From the NCBI GenBank assembly GCA_946644025.1, contig CAMPCG010000040.1:1-13675 (forward strand): a DNA stretch of 13,675 bases, given 5' to 3'. The notes beneath the pieces were generated by a model. That model saw only the letters and a program-made list of their open reading frames with translations. It was not told where the DNA came from and did no database searches. The translations under genes and the position numbers were made by a program. Origin of the DNA: an uncultured Prevotellaceae bacterium. Lineage in GTDB: Bacteria > Bacteroidota > Bacteroidia > Bacteroidales > Bacteroidaceae. Shown here piece after piece: positions 1 to 6,805 of this stretch; the first letter of the stretch is position 1, and each line of letters starts with the position of its first letter.

Positions 1-104
1 TATGTTAGATTTTTGAAGATTTTTGTCCTTATATTTCTTCTGGTGGTCAGCATGAATGAGTAGTTACAATTTCACCCCCCAAAAAGTTAAAATATGTAAA
101 CATA
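1..104. other. Left-edge sequence without an assignable gene
   Basis: No complete gene is visible. Reading frame 1 is open from the edge to a TAG at 61-63 and would encode about 20 hydrophobic residues ending SMNE; this could be the tail of a membrane protein entering from the left. On the opposite strand an ATG at 53 opens 17 codons that run off the edge. Neither can be supported by family similarity. A perfect 5-bp inverted repeat, TATGT-AA-ACATA (93-104), abuts the promoter that follows and could be an operator. Confidence 0.25.
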
Positions 105-136
105 GTTGCGCGGGCACAGCGCATTTGCTAACTTTG
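105..136 (+). promoter_or_regulatory. Bacteroidetes-type promoter facing the 235 reading frame
   Basis: TAACTTTG at 129-136 matches the -7 consensus TAnnTTTG exactly. GTTG at 105-108 fits the -33 element TTTG in three of four bases, with a spacer of exactly 20 bp, the same as in most other promoters of this window. Transcription would start near 143, leaving a leader of about 90 nt before the ATG at 235. Confidence 0.6.
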
Positions 137-392
137 TAACTGCGAACGGGAAGGACGCTGAAAGCAGAGTGCACGCTGCCGGAAGCAGGTACAACCCAAC
201 CTTTGTCAAACCATTTAAACACTAAGAAAACACTATGCTGAAACTTGATCTTTACAGAAACAACAACGAGAGCAGCACGAAGTGGCTGTGCAGGGAACCC
301 TTTGTTCTGCTACGATGGCACCACTTGAAAAAGTTGAATAATGACAAAGGTTTGCGGAGCAAAATCGCTGAAAACCGTAGTGTTTACTATGT

Positions 393-427
393 ACTTACAA
401 ATCTTACATTCTTACATTTCATTTCAC
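393..427 (+). repeat. Short CTTACATT-type direct repeat
   Basis: ACTTACAAAT, CTTACATT, CTTACATTT and CATTT follow one another with a period of about 9 bp. It lies between the possible HU remnant and the terminator and is the weakest and only AT-rich member of the short-period repeats in this window. Confidence 0.45.
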
Positions 428-443
428 CCACTTTGCCCCCTTC

Positions 444-487
444 AAAAAGAACGTTCCCCACGGGACTTGCCCATGGGGAACGTTTTT
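444..487 (-). terminator. Intrinsic terminator of xylE, probably bidirectional
   Basis: AACGTTCCCC (450-459) pairs perfectly with GGGGAACGTT (475-484). The stem continues inward with an A-T pair, one mismatch and three G-C pairs around a 5-nt loop. Read on the minus strand, the hairpin is followed by TTCTTTTT, 20-60 nt beyond the xylE stop codon. On the plus strand it ends in a run of five T, so it can also end transcripts from the 105-136 promoter. Confidence 0.88.
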
Positions 488-507
488 AGGCTGATAAAGC
501 AGACGAA

Positions 508-1977
508 CTATTTGCGGTTCTTCCACAGCTTCGTCATGTCCTCCAGCGTCTTGCCCTTCGTCTCGGGCACCAGCTTCCACACGAAGACGGCAGCCACGAC
601 GCAGATGATGCCGTAGAGGCCGTAGGTGAACCAGTGGCCGAAGTGGTCGCCCTCGGTGAGGTGCATGTTGAACATGGGCACGAAGGAGGAGGAGACGATG
701 AAGTTGAATATCCACTGGAAGGCCACGGCTATGGCCACGGCAGCACCACGGATGGTGTTGGGGAATATCTCGGCGATGAGCACCCAGGTGATGGGGCCCC
801 AGGAGAACATGAACGAGGCTGAGTAGACGAGCAGGCTGACGGCGGTGACCATCTCCAGTCCCGGCTGTCCGAAGGTGAAGGCCACGCCGAGGGCTCCGAT
901 GGCCATTCCGAGCGAGCCGTAGATGAGCAGCGGCTTGCGGCCCCACTTCTCGACGGTGAAGATGGCCACGAGGGTGAAGAGGATGTTAATGACGCCCATG
1001 AAGACGGTAATCATCATGGGGCTCTCCATGCCCATGTCGCCGAAGATGCGCGGTGCGTAGTAGAGCACGGCGTTGATGCCGACGGCCTGCTGGAAGACGG
1101 AGAGCATGATGCCGACGAAGATGCAGAGCGAGCCGTAGGTCATGAGCGGCTCGGTCTTGACGGCGAGCGTCGACTTGATGTCCTCCAGTATCTTCACGGC
1201 GCGTCGCTCGCCGTTAATCTTCGAGAGCACGGCCAGCGCACTCTGGTCGCGGCCGATGCTGACGAGGTAGCGCGGCGTCTCGGGCACGAAGCAGATGAGC
1301 AGCGCGAAGAGCCCTGCCGGCACGGCCTCGCTGCCGAACATATAGCGCCAGCCGGTGGTGACGGTCCACTGTGCGGCGGGGTTGATGGCGGCCAGGCCTC
1401 GGCCCATCTCCTCGACCAGGGGCTGCAGGTGCTGCCCGAGGATGAAGAAGTTGACGAAGTAGACCACGAGCTGGCCGAAGATGATGGCAAACTGGTTCCA
1501 CGATACGAGCATACCGCGTATCTGCTTAGGCGCCACCTCGCCGATGTAGACGGGGCAGATGGCCGAGGCGAGGCCCACGCCGATGCCGCCGATGACGCGG
1601 TAGAAGTTAAACATGAGGAGCAGCGAGAACGAGGGCTCGCCGTGGGTGAAGAACATGAACTCGGGCTCCATGCTGCCCAGTGCCGAGACGAAGAAGAGGA
1701 GTCCGGCAATGAAGAGCGACTTCTTGCGCCCCAGATTGGTGGAGAGCAAACCCGAGAGGGCCGAGCCGATGATGCAGCCTATGAGGGCCGAGGCCGAGGT
1801 GAGGCCGTGCCACAGGTCGTTGTACTCGAAGTCGGTGGCGTTCATGAAGAAAGCCTGCAGTCCCTTCTCGGCGCCCGAGATGACTGCCGTGTCGTAGCCG
1901 AAGAGGAGACCTCCGATGACGGCTACCATGACGATGGAAATGAGGTAGCTGCGGCTACCGTTGTCTGGTTGGTTCAT
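508..1977 (-). CDS. xylE: D-xylose/H+ symporter, sugar porter family (MFS)
   Basis: Imports D-xylose across the inner membrane with a proton. The 489-residue product has the length of E. coli XylE (491) and the sugar-porter signatures: GYDTAVISG (27-35), GRKKS (83-87), PETPRYL (232-238), QQAVGIN (296-302), WGRKP (345-349), SWGP (392-395) and PETKGKT (471-477). Residues aligned by eye with the xylose-contacting positions of E. coli XylE are kept: D29, Q169, Q296, Q297, N302, W393, Q421 and W422, which favours xylose over glucose. The ATG at 1977 was chosen because the family starts just before the first helix; an in-frame ATG at 2088 lies upstream of the -7 promoter element and cannot be in the mRNA. 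It has its own promoter (2077-2108), a C/A-rich repeat leader and a terminator (444-487). The GH3 gene upstream would supply xylose. Confidence 0.93.
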   Translation of the reverse strand: MNQPDNGSRSYLISIVMVAVIGGLLFGYDTAVISGAEKGLQAFFMNATDFEYNDLWHGLTSASALIGCIIGSALSGLLSTNLGRKKSLFIAGLLFFVSALGSMEPEFMFFTHGEPSFSLLLMFNFYRVIGGIGVGLASAICPVYIGEVAPKQIRGMLVSWNQFAIIFGQLVVYFVNFFILGQHLQPLVEEMGRGLAAINPAAQWTVTTGWRYMFGSEAVPAGLFALLICFVPETPRYLVSIGRDQSALAVLSKINGERRAVKILEDIKSTLAVKTEPLMTYGSLCIFVGIMLSVFQQAVGINAVLYYAPRIFGDMGMESPMMITVFMGVINILFTLVAIFTVEKWGRKPLLIYGSLGMAIGALGVAFTFGQPGLEMVTAVSLLVYSASFMFSWGPITWVLIAEIFPNTIRGAAVAIAVAFQWIFNFIVSSSFVPMFNMHLTEGDHFGHWFTYGLYGIICVVAAVFVWKLVPETKGKTLEDMTKLWKNRK

Positions 1978-1997
1978 ATTGGCTTGTGTGTGTTTTA

Positions 1998-2064
1998 GGG
2001 TCTTGTGGGTGATGGTGGGTGATGTGGGTGATGGTGGGTGTTGTGGGTATGGTGGATGTTGTGG
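1998..2064 (-). repeat. C/A-rich 9-10 bp tandem array forming the xylE leader
   Basis: In xylE mRNA sense the array reads as ACCCACCATC, ACCCACATC, ACCCACCATC and ACCCACAAC variants with a 9-10 bp period. It lies wholly inside the predicted 5' leader and ends about 20 nt before the start codon. The plus strand has GGG tracts separated by 6-7 nt, so it meets the usual G-quadruplex pattern. The same unit type precedes the sirtuin gene (6042-6098). Confidence 0.85.
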
Positions 2065-2076
2065 AAAGTTAATGTG

Positions 2077-2108
2077 CAAAAGTAGCATTAATCCGGATTT
2101 CGGCCAAA
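2077..2108 (-). promoter_or_regulatory. xylE promoter
   Basis: On the minus strand TTTG (2105-2108) is followed after exactly 20 bp by TACTTTTG (2077-2084), a perfect match to the Bacteroidetes consensus. Transcription would start near 2070, about 90 nt before the ATG at 1977, so xylE can be expressed separately from the GH3 gene that ends at 2183. Confidence 0.8.
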
Positions 2109-2115
2109 TAAAAAA

Positions 2116-2137
2116 GCCGAATGAGCGCCGAATGAGA
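2116..2137 (-). promoter_or_regulatory. Tandem 11-bp direct repeat upstream of xylE promoter, candidate activator site
   Basis: GCCGAATGAG occurs at 2116-2125 and again at 2127-2136, giving an 11-bp period, about one helical turn. The pair lies just upstream of the xylE -33 element, roughly at -46 to -67, where a transcriptional activator would bind. No regulator gene lies in the window, and I did not find the same motif before the GH3 or GH51 genes. Confidence 0.45.
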
Positions 2138-2182
2138 CAAAAAGGGGCATATTTTGCAACATTTGTGCAGTCCGACAGCCTC

Positions 2183-4861
2183 CTATAGCGTTACTTTGAC
2201 GGTCTGCAGGTCGCGGGCGTCGCTGCTGGTTCCGACCATCAGCTCGTAGTCTCCGCCGATGACGCGCATGGTTCCCGTCGTCTCGTCCCACGTCTCGAAG
2301 TCGTCGCGCGACATGGCGATGTTGACGGTCTTGGTCTGTCCGGGCTTGAGCGTCACGCGCTGGTATCCGCGCAGGGTCTTGAGCGGTCCGGCGGTGTCGG
2401 CGGGCCGGCGCAGGTAGACCTGTATCACCTCGGCGCCCTCCATCTGCCCGGTATTGGTGACGGGCACGGAGATGTTGAAGGCCTGGTAGCTGGCCGAGAC
2501 TGGGCGCTTGGCGTTGGTGTCCTCGTCGACATACTCCATGCGCTTGACGCTGGCGTCGCCCAGCCGGAAGGTGGTGTAGGAGAGTCCGTAGCCGAAGGGG
2601 AAGAGGGGCTGCCCGCGGAAGTAGCGGTAGGTGCGCCCCGTCATGCGGTATTCGTCGAAGGGCGGCAGCTGGGAGTCGTCGCGGTAGAAGGTGACGGCGA
2701 GCTTTCCCGAGGGGTTGTAGTCGCCGAAGAGCACGTGGGCAATGGCGTTGCCGCCCTGCTCGCCGGGGTACCACGCCTGGAGGATGGCGTCGCAGGTCTC
2801 GACCTCGGGAGTGAGCGCCACGGCCGAGCCGCTCATGTTGACGAAGACCACCTTCTTGCCGGCCTCGTGCAGGGCGCGCAGTATGTCGCGCTGACAGCGG
2901 GGCAGCTCGATGCTCGAACGGTCGCCGCCGTCGAATCCCGGCAGGTGGACGCTGGCCTCCTCACGCTCGAGCAGGGGCGAAATGCCACCCACGAAGATGA
3001 CGGTCTCGGCGTCGGCGGCACTCGCTACTATCTGGTCAATGGTGGTCTCGCTGTGACGCTGAATGTCGAAGCCCAGGGTGGCTCCGCCCTCCAGCTGGAG
3101 GTAGTCAAGCTGGATGGTGTACTGCTCGCCGGCCTTGACCTTCAGCTTGCGGGTGGCGTGGTTCAGGCGGTTGGTGTTCCAGCGGTTCTGCAGGGTGTCG
3201 CCGTTGACGATGACGCGCAGCCCGTCGTCGTTGGCCAGCACCATCTGCAGCTCCTCGGTCTTCTGGGCGGTGAACGTTCCCTTGTAGGAGGCGGTGAAGT
3301 TGGTCAGGCTCACTCCTGCGGCGAAGGCGGTGTTGCCGCCGTTGTCGAAGTTGAGGGGGCTGGTGCAGGTGGCCGTCACCACGGGGTTGCCCTCCATGTG
3401 GGTGTTGTTCCAGTAGCGCGCGCTCATGCCGGGCCGTCCGCTGTCGTCGCGCAGCTGGTCGAAGATGCTCTGGTTCTCGGACATCGCCGTGATGTCGCAG
3501 GCCTGGCGGAAGGGCACCTTGCGCCCCAGCCGCGTCTCTATGCCCTCGAGGGCGGTGACGGTGTGGGCGGGTTGACCGTAGTAGATGCCCCACATGACGA
3601 GCGAGTCGGCAGCGTTGGGGCCCATGACCATAATCTTGGAGTGAGGAGTTTGGAGTGAGGAGTTAGGAGTTGTCGGTTCAGTTCGCAGCTGTCCGATGGG
3701 CTTCAGGGGCAGCACGCCGTTGTTCTTGAGCAGCACCATCTGCTCTCGGGCCATGAGGAGTGCCAGCTCGCGGTGGTCCTTGCAGTTGACGACCGAGGCG
3801 GGTATGTCGGTCCAGCCGACGAGGCTGTCGGGGTCGAGGTCGCCCAGGAGGAAGCGTCCGCGCAGCAGCCGCCTCACGCTGGTGTTGATTTGCTCCTCGC
3901 TGATGTCGCCGCGCCTGACGGCGTCGGGCAGGTTCTTATAGACCGAGCCGCACTCCACGTCGGTGCCGCTGATGACGCCCCGGGCGGCGGCGGCCTTCGA
4001 GTCTTTCGACACCTCGTGGCGACCCTCGCGGTAGAAGTCGCCGATGGCCCCGCAGTCGCTCACCACGAGGCCCTTGAAGCCCCAGTCGCGGCGCAGTATC
4101 TGCTGCAACAGACGGTTGGAGCCGCAGCAGGGGTCGCCCTCGAAGCGCTGGTAGGCACACATCACTTCTTCCACGCCCGCCTTCTGAACCAGGTCGCGGA
4201 AGGCCGGGAGGTAGGTCTCCCAGAGGTCGCGGGCCGGCAGGTCGTCTATGTTAAAGTGGTGGCGGGTCTTCTCGGGGCCGCTGTGTACGGCGAAGTGCTT
4301 GGCACAGGCCAGCAGCTTGTAGTACTTCTCGCCCGGTCCCTGCAGGCCGCGCACTACGGCACTGCCCATGCGTCCGTTCTGGTAGGGGTCCTCGCCATAC
4401 GACTCCTGCCCACGGCCCCACCGCGGGTCGCGGAAGATGTTGATGGTGGGCGTCCAGAACGAGAGGCCCTGGTACTTGCCCACGGCCTTGCCCTGGCGGC
4501 GCAACTCGTTGTTCTTGGCGCGGGCCTCGTCGCTCACGGCGGTGTAGACCATCTCCAGCAGGGCGTCGTCGAAGGAGCAGGCCATGCCTATGCACTGGGG
4601 GAAGACAGTGCTCAGGCCATTGCGCCCCACACCGTGGAGGGCCTCGCTCCACCAGTCGAACTGGGGCAGACCCAGGCGGGGAATGGCCGGCGAACCGTTC
4701 ATCATCAGCTGGGTCTTCTCCTCGAGCGTCAGCCGGGAGAGGAGGTCGTCTACTCGCTGCTCAACGGGCAGCTCGGGATTCTGATAGGGCAGGATTTCCT
4801 GACTGCCGACGGCCAGCGAGGCCATCAGCGACAGGCCTAAAAAGAAAAATCTTGTCTTCAT
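2183..4861 (-). CDS. GH3 beta-xylosidase with PA14 insert, secreted
   Basis: Probably removes terminal beta-D-xylose from xylo-oligosaccharides in the periplasm or outside the cell. The 892-residue product starts with a signal peptide (about 1-20), then a GH3 N-terminal domain. EALHGVGRNG (73-82) is typical of beta-xylosidase-type GH3 enzymes; AKHFAVHSGPE (187-197) and VVSDCGA (266-272) mark the active site, with Asp269 the expected nucleophile. A PA14 module (about 475-605) interrupts the second GH3 domain. The acidic cluster LEREE (631-635) lies where relatives carry the acid/base. A fibronectin-III-like domain ends the protein (about 800-892). The start at 4861 places the signal peptide at the N-terminus; an in-frame ATG 11 codons upstream would overlap the -7 element. 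Oddly, residues 394-408 are encoded by a short tandem repeat. beta-Glucosidase activity cannot be excluded. Confidence 0.9.
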   Translation of the reverse strand: MKTRFFFLGLSLMASLAVGSQEILPYQNPELPVEQRVDDLLSRLTLEEKTQLMMNGSPAIPRLGLPQFDWWSEALHGVGRNGLSTVFPQCIGMACSFDDALLEMVYTAVSDEARAKNNELRRQGKAVGKYQGLSFWTPTINIFRDPRWGRGQESYGEDPYQNGRMGSAVVRGLQGPGEKYYKLLACAKHFAVHSGPEKTRHHFNIDDLPARDLWETYLPAFRDLVQKAGVEEVMCAYQRFEGDPCCGSNRLLQQILRRDWGFKGLVVSDCGAIGDFYREGRHEVSKDSKAAAARGVISGTDVECGSVYKNLPDAVRRGDISEEQINTSVRRLLRGRFLLGDLDPDSLVGWTDIPASVVNCKDHRELALLMAREQMVLLKNNGVLPLKPIGQLRTEPTTPNSSLQTPHSKIMVMGPNAADSLVMWGIYYGQPAHTVTALEGIETRLGRKVPFRQACDITAMSENQSIFDQLRDDSGRPGMSARYWNNTHMEGNPVVTATCTSPLNFDNGGNTAFAAGVSLTNFTASYKGTFTAQKTEELQMVLANDDGLRVIVNGDTLQNRWNTNRLNHATRKLKVKAGEQYTIQLDYLQLEGGATLGFDIQRHSETTIDQIVASAADAETVIFVGGISPLLEREEASVHLPGFDGGDRSSIELPRCQRDILRALHEAGKKVVFVNMSGSAVALTPEVETCDAILQAWYPGEQGGNAIAHVLFGDYNPSGKLAVTFYRDDSQLPPFDEYRMTGRTYRYFRGQPLFPFGYGLSYTTFRLGDASVKRMEYVDEDTNAKRPVSASYQAFNISVPVTNTGQMEGAEVIQVYLRRPADTAGPLKTLRGYQRVTLKPGQTKTVNIAMSRDDFETWDETTGTMRVIGGDYELMVGTSSDARDLQTVKVTL
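3637..3672 (-). repeat. In-frame ACTCC-type repeat inside the GH3 gene
   Basis: On the coding strand the units AACTCCT, AACTCCT, CACTCC, AAACTCCT and CACTCC follow one another. They encode part of TEPTTPNSSLQTPHS (394-408), a Thr/Pro/Ser-rich spacer between LPLK (384-387) and the conserved KIMVMGPNA strand (409-417). Homologs as I know them pass from one to the other in only a few residues, so this is probably an inserted loop. Confidence 0.7.
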
Positions 4862-4881
4862 AGTTTCAGGTAAATGATGTG

Positions 4882-4913
4882 CAAAGATAGTCAATTCTCC
4901 AGATTGCGACGAA
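4882..4913 (-). promoter_or_regulatory. GH3 gene promoter
   Basis: On the minus strand TATCTTTG (4882-4889) matches TAnnTTTG exactly. With a 20-bp spacer the -33 position (4910-4913) reads TTCG, three of four consensus bases. The leader before the ATG at 4861 would be only about 15 nt. Confidence 0.65.
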
Positions 4914-5037
4914 GATTTTCACTTTATTTAAAAAAAACGTTGAGCAAGGCCGGCCCCCGAGCTTTGCGCTCGACTGATAGCGCTCACGGCTTTTTCCTAT
5001 AGCCCGCCAATTTCCATCGATTTTCTTTCCCGTTTTG

Positions 5038-5069
5038 TTTGGCCGTGTCACGAAAAAGCCGTAACTTTG
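5038..5069 (+). promoter_or_regulatory. Promoter of the YitT-family/sirtuin unit
   Basis: TTTG (5038-5041), a 20-bp spacer and TAACTTTG (5062-5069) match the consensus perfectly. Transcription would start near 5076, giving a leader of nearly 60 nt that consists mostly of the duplication at 5082-5138. Confidence 0.8.
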
Positions 5070-5081
5070 CAAGCGTAATTA

Positions 5082-5138
5082 CGCTCTATACATCTTTTAT
5101 TATATATATACGCTCCTATACATCTTATTATATATGTA
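5082..5138 (+). repeat. 28-29 bp tandem duplication covering the YitT start codon
   Basis: The stretch at 5082-5110 is repeated at 5111-5138. Both copies run CGCTC, TATACATCTT, then ATTATATAT, differing by small indels. The second copy contains the ATG at 5134; the first has ATATATATA where the second has ATATATGTA. The transcript leader is therefore AU-rich and duplicated. Confidence 0.8.
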
Positions 5139-6039
5139 CCGACCCTCGAAGAATACCGTCATCCGCGAGCTGCGCGACTACGCCATGATTACCGTCTCGA
5201 TGCTGTCCTACTGCATCGGGTGGATTATCTTCCTGCTTCCCAACAACATCTCCACGGGAGGCATTGCCGGTGTGTCGTCCATCCTCTTCTGGGGCACGGG
5301 CATCCCTGCACAGCTCAGCTACTTTGTCATCAACCTGGTGCTGCTGGCCATTGCGCTGGTGGTGCTTGGGTGGCGTTTCTGCGTGAAGACCATCTACGCC
5401 GTCATCATGCTCACGGTGTCGTCGAGCATTGTGGGCAGTCTCTACCACGAGCACTGGCTGAGCGACCAGCCTTTCATGGCGGCCATCATCGGGTCGGTGT
5501 TCTGCGGCTGCGGCGTGGGACTTTGCCTGGCCAACAACGGCTCTACGGGCGGCACGGACATCATCGCCGCCATCATCAACAAGTACCGCGACGTGTCGCT
5601 GGGCCATGTCATCATGTTCTGCGACATCTTCATCATCTCCTCGAGCTACCTCGTGCTGCGCGACTTCGAGCGCGTCATCTACGGTTACGTTGTGCTCTAC
5701 GTCACCGCCTTCTGCATAGACTGGGTGGTGAACACCATGCGGTCGTCGGTGCAGTTCTTCATCATCAGCGAGCGCTATGAGGAGATAGGACGGCGCATCA
5801 ACCGCGAGCCCCACCGCGGCTGCACCGTCATCAACGCGCAGGGATTTTACTCCGGCCGCGACGTGAAGATGCTCTTCGTGCTGGCCAACCGGCGGCAGAG
5901 CGACATGATCTTCCGCCTCATCAACGAGGTGGACCCCAACGCCTTCGTGTCGCAGAGCGCCGTCATCGGCGTCTACGGAGAGGGCTTCGACCGATTCAAG
6001 GTAAGGCGCACAAGGGCCCGCGACACCGCTAATGAATAG
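5134..6039 (+). CDS. YitT family membrane protein (YitT_membrane + DUF2179)
   Basis: Polytopic inner-membrane protein of unknown substrate; the family is widespread and has been suggested, without firm proof, to be involved in transport. The 301-residue product has about five or six hydrophobic segments within residues 16-200, with the family's paired glycine motifs NNISTGGIAG (37-46) and NNGSTGGTDI (134-143). The soluble C-terminal DUF2179 domain (about 205-290) carries GFYSGRDVKML (237-247) and ends near VYGEGFDRFK. The length is normal for the family. The ATG at 5134 follows a consensus promoter. The sirtuin starts 64 nt downstream on the same strand and probably shares its mRNA. No functional link between the two is evident. 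Confidence 0.9.
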   Translation: MYRPSKNTVIRELRDYAMITVSMLSYCIGWIIFLLPNNISTGGIAGVSSILFWGTGIPAQLSYFVINLVLLAIALVVLGWRFCVKTIYAVIMLTVSSSIVGSLYHEHWLSDQPFMAAIIGSVFCGCGVGLCLANNGSTGGTDIIAAIINKYRDVSLGHVIMFCDIFIISSSYLVLRDFERVIYGYVVLYVTAFCIDWVVNTMRSSVQFFIISERYEEIGRRINREPHRGCTVINAQGFYSGRDVKMLFVLANRRQSDMIFRLINEVDPNAFVSQSAVIGVYGEGFDRFKVRRTRARDTANE

Positions 6040-6041
6040 CG

Positions 6042-6098
6042 ACCACCCACAAAACCCCACAAAACCCACAAACCCCACCAAACCCACCAAACCCCACA
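6042..6098 (+). repeat. C/A-rich 9-10 bp tandem array before the sirtuin gene
   Basis: Units ACCCACAAA, ACCCCACAAA, ACCCACAAA, CCCCACCAA and ACCCACCAA fill nearly the whole gap between the YitT stop (6039) and the sirtuin ATG (6104). If translation began at an ATG at 6032, which overlaps the YitT stop, the array would encode a repeated N/K-P-T motif. The complementary strand has GGG tracts spaced for a G-quadruplex. Confidence 0.85.
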
Positions 6099-6103
6099 TA
6101 GCT

Positions 6104-6805
6104 ATGAAAAAGAAAATCGTTGTCCTCACCGGTGCCGGTATGTCCGTGGAGAGCGGCCTGAAGACCTTCCGCGACGCCGACGGTCTCTGGGAGGAGTACC
6201 CCGTGGCCCAGGTGGCCACCCACGAAGGCTGGGAGGCCGACCCCACGCTGGTGACTAACTTCTACAACATGCTCCGCAAGAAGTGCTGGGGCGTGAAGCC
6301 CAACGAGGGCCACCGCCTCGTGGCCCGCCTGGAGGAGAAATACGACGTGGTGGTGGTGACGCAGAACGTGGACAACCTGCACGAACAGGCCGGCTCGTCG
6401 AACGTCATTCACCTGCACGGCGAACTGATGAAGGTATGCTCCAGCCGCGACGTCGACGACCCGCGCTACCAGCAGACGCTCACGCCCGACAACTGCGAGG
6501 TGGCTCCCGGCACTAAGGCCGGCGACGGCTCGTTGCTCAGGCCCTTCATCGTGTTCTTCGGCGAGGCAGTGCCCAACATCACCCTGGCCGTGGAGCAGGC
6601 ACAGTCGGCCGACATATTCATCGTCATCGGCACGAGCCTCAACGTCTATCCCGCCGCCGGACTCATACACTACGTCACGCCGGGCACACCCATCTACCTC
6701 ATCGACCCCCACCCCATCGCCGCCGGCAAAGGCGTGCAGCAGATACAGAAGGGAGCGTCGGAGGGAATGCGCGAACTGTTTGAGAAACTGATGGGCTCCC
6801 TTTGA
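6104..6805 (+). CDS. Sir2-family NAD-dependent protein deacylase (sirtuin)
   Basis: Removes acyl groups from lysines using NAD+ in the cytoplasm. The 233-residue product has the NAD-binding GAGMSVESG (10-18), TFRDADGLW (21-29), TQNVDNLHEQAG (86-97), catalytic H105 in HLHGEL, LLRPFIVFFGE (144-154) and GTSLNVYPAA (176-185), all CobB/SIRT5-like. Two departures are visible. Of the four zinc-binding cysteines expected between residues 112 and 143 only C112 and C131 are present, so the zinc site is probably lost. At the class III acyl-pocket motif Y-x-x-R the protein reads Y54-N-M-L57, lacking the arginine at the expected spacing. ATG 6104 fits the conserved start MKKKIVVLTG; an in-frame ATG at 6032 would add 24 repeat-encoded residues and is less likely. 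Probably co-transcribed with the YitT gene. Confidence 0.88.
   Translation: MKKKIVVLTGAGMSVESGLKTFRDADGLWEEYPVAQVATHEGWEADPTLVTNFYNMLRKKCWGVKPNEGHRLVARLEEKYDVVVVTQNVDNLHEQAGSSNVIHLHGELMKVCSSRDVDDPRYQQTLTPDNCEVAPGTKAGDGSLLRPFIVFFGEAVPNITLAVEQAQSADIFIVIGTSLNVYPAAGLIHYVTPGTPIYLIDPHPIAAGKGVQQIQKGASEGMRELFEKLMGSL

Larger units (their letters stand above)
235..489 (+). pseudogene. Possible decayed HU-like DNA-binding protein gene
   Basis: An 84-codon frame follows a good promoter. Its first 17 residues, starting MLKLDLYRNNNESS, resemble from memory the N-terminus of short HU-related histone-like proteins of Bacteroidales, as does a later stretch around residues 44-58 (KIAENRSVYYVLTNL). The middle does not read as that family, while fragments such as VAVQGTL appear in another frame near 275-300, which suggests frameshifts. 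The downstream end runs into a CTTACATT-type repeat and then through a terminator hairpin at 444-487, so the open frame as it stands is unlikely to be an intact gene. It could instead be an unrelated small ORF or a noncoding transcript. The HU assignment is a tentative inference. Confidence 0.3.

Noticed and set aside
1978..2088. A 37-residue N-terminal extension of XylE starting at an ATG at 2088
   Set aside because: That ATG lies upstream of the -7 element (2077-2084), so it would not be in the transcript. The extension is only translated repeat, and XylE homologs begin near MNQPD.
508..4861. A polysaccharide-utilisation locus
   Set aside because: There is a xylose transporter and a GH3 enzyme, but no SusC/SusD pair, hybrid two-component regulator or sigma/anti-sigma genes in the window.
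4930..5010. Hairpin or palindromic element in the GC-rich patch of the GH3-YitT divergent region
   Set aside because: Only short imperfect stems such as GAGC-N5-GCTC and GGCCGGCC are present; nothing exceeds what GC-rich sequence gives by chance.
6032..6103. Sirtuin start at the ATG at 6032 overlapping the YitT stop
   Set aside because: It adds only an N/K-P-T repeat tail before the conserved MKKKIVVLTGAG start. Translational coupling through the overlap is conceivable, so this is a preference and not a proof.
5128..6246. A 372-codon minus-strand frame opposite the YitT gene, and similar long frames at 3773-4840 (+) and 1429-1998 (+)
   Set aside because: All lie opposite well-recognised genes (YitT, GH3 and XylE), show antisense-type composition and have no recognisable domains.
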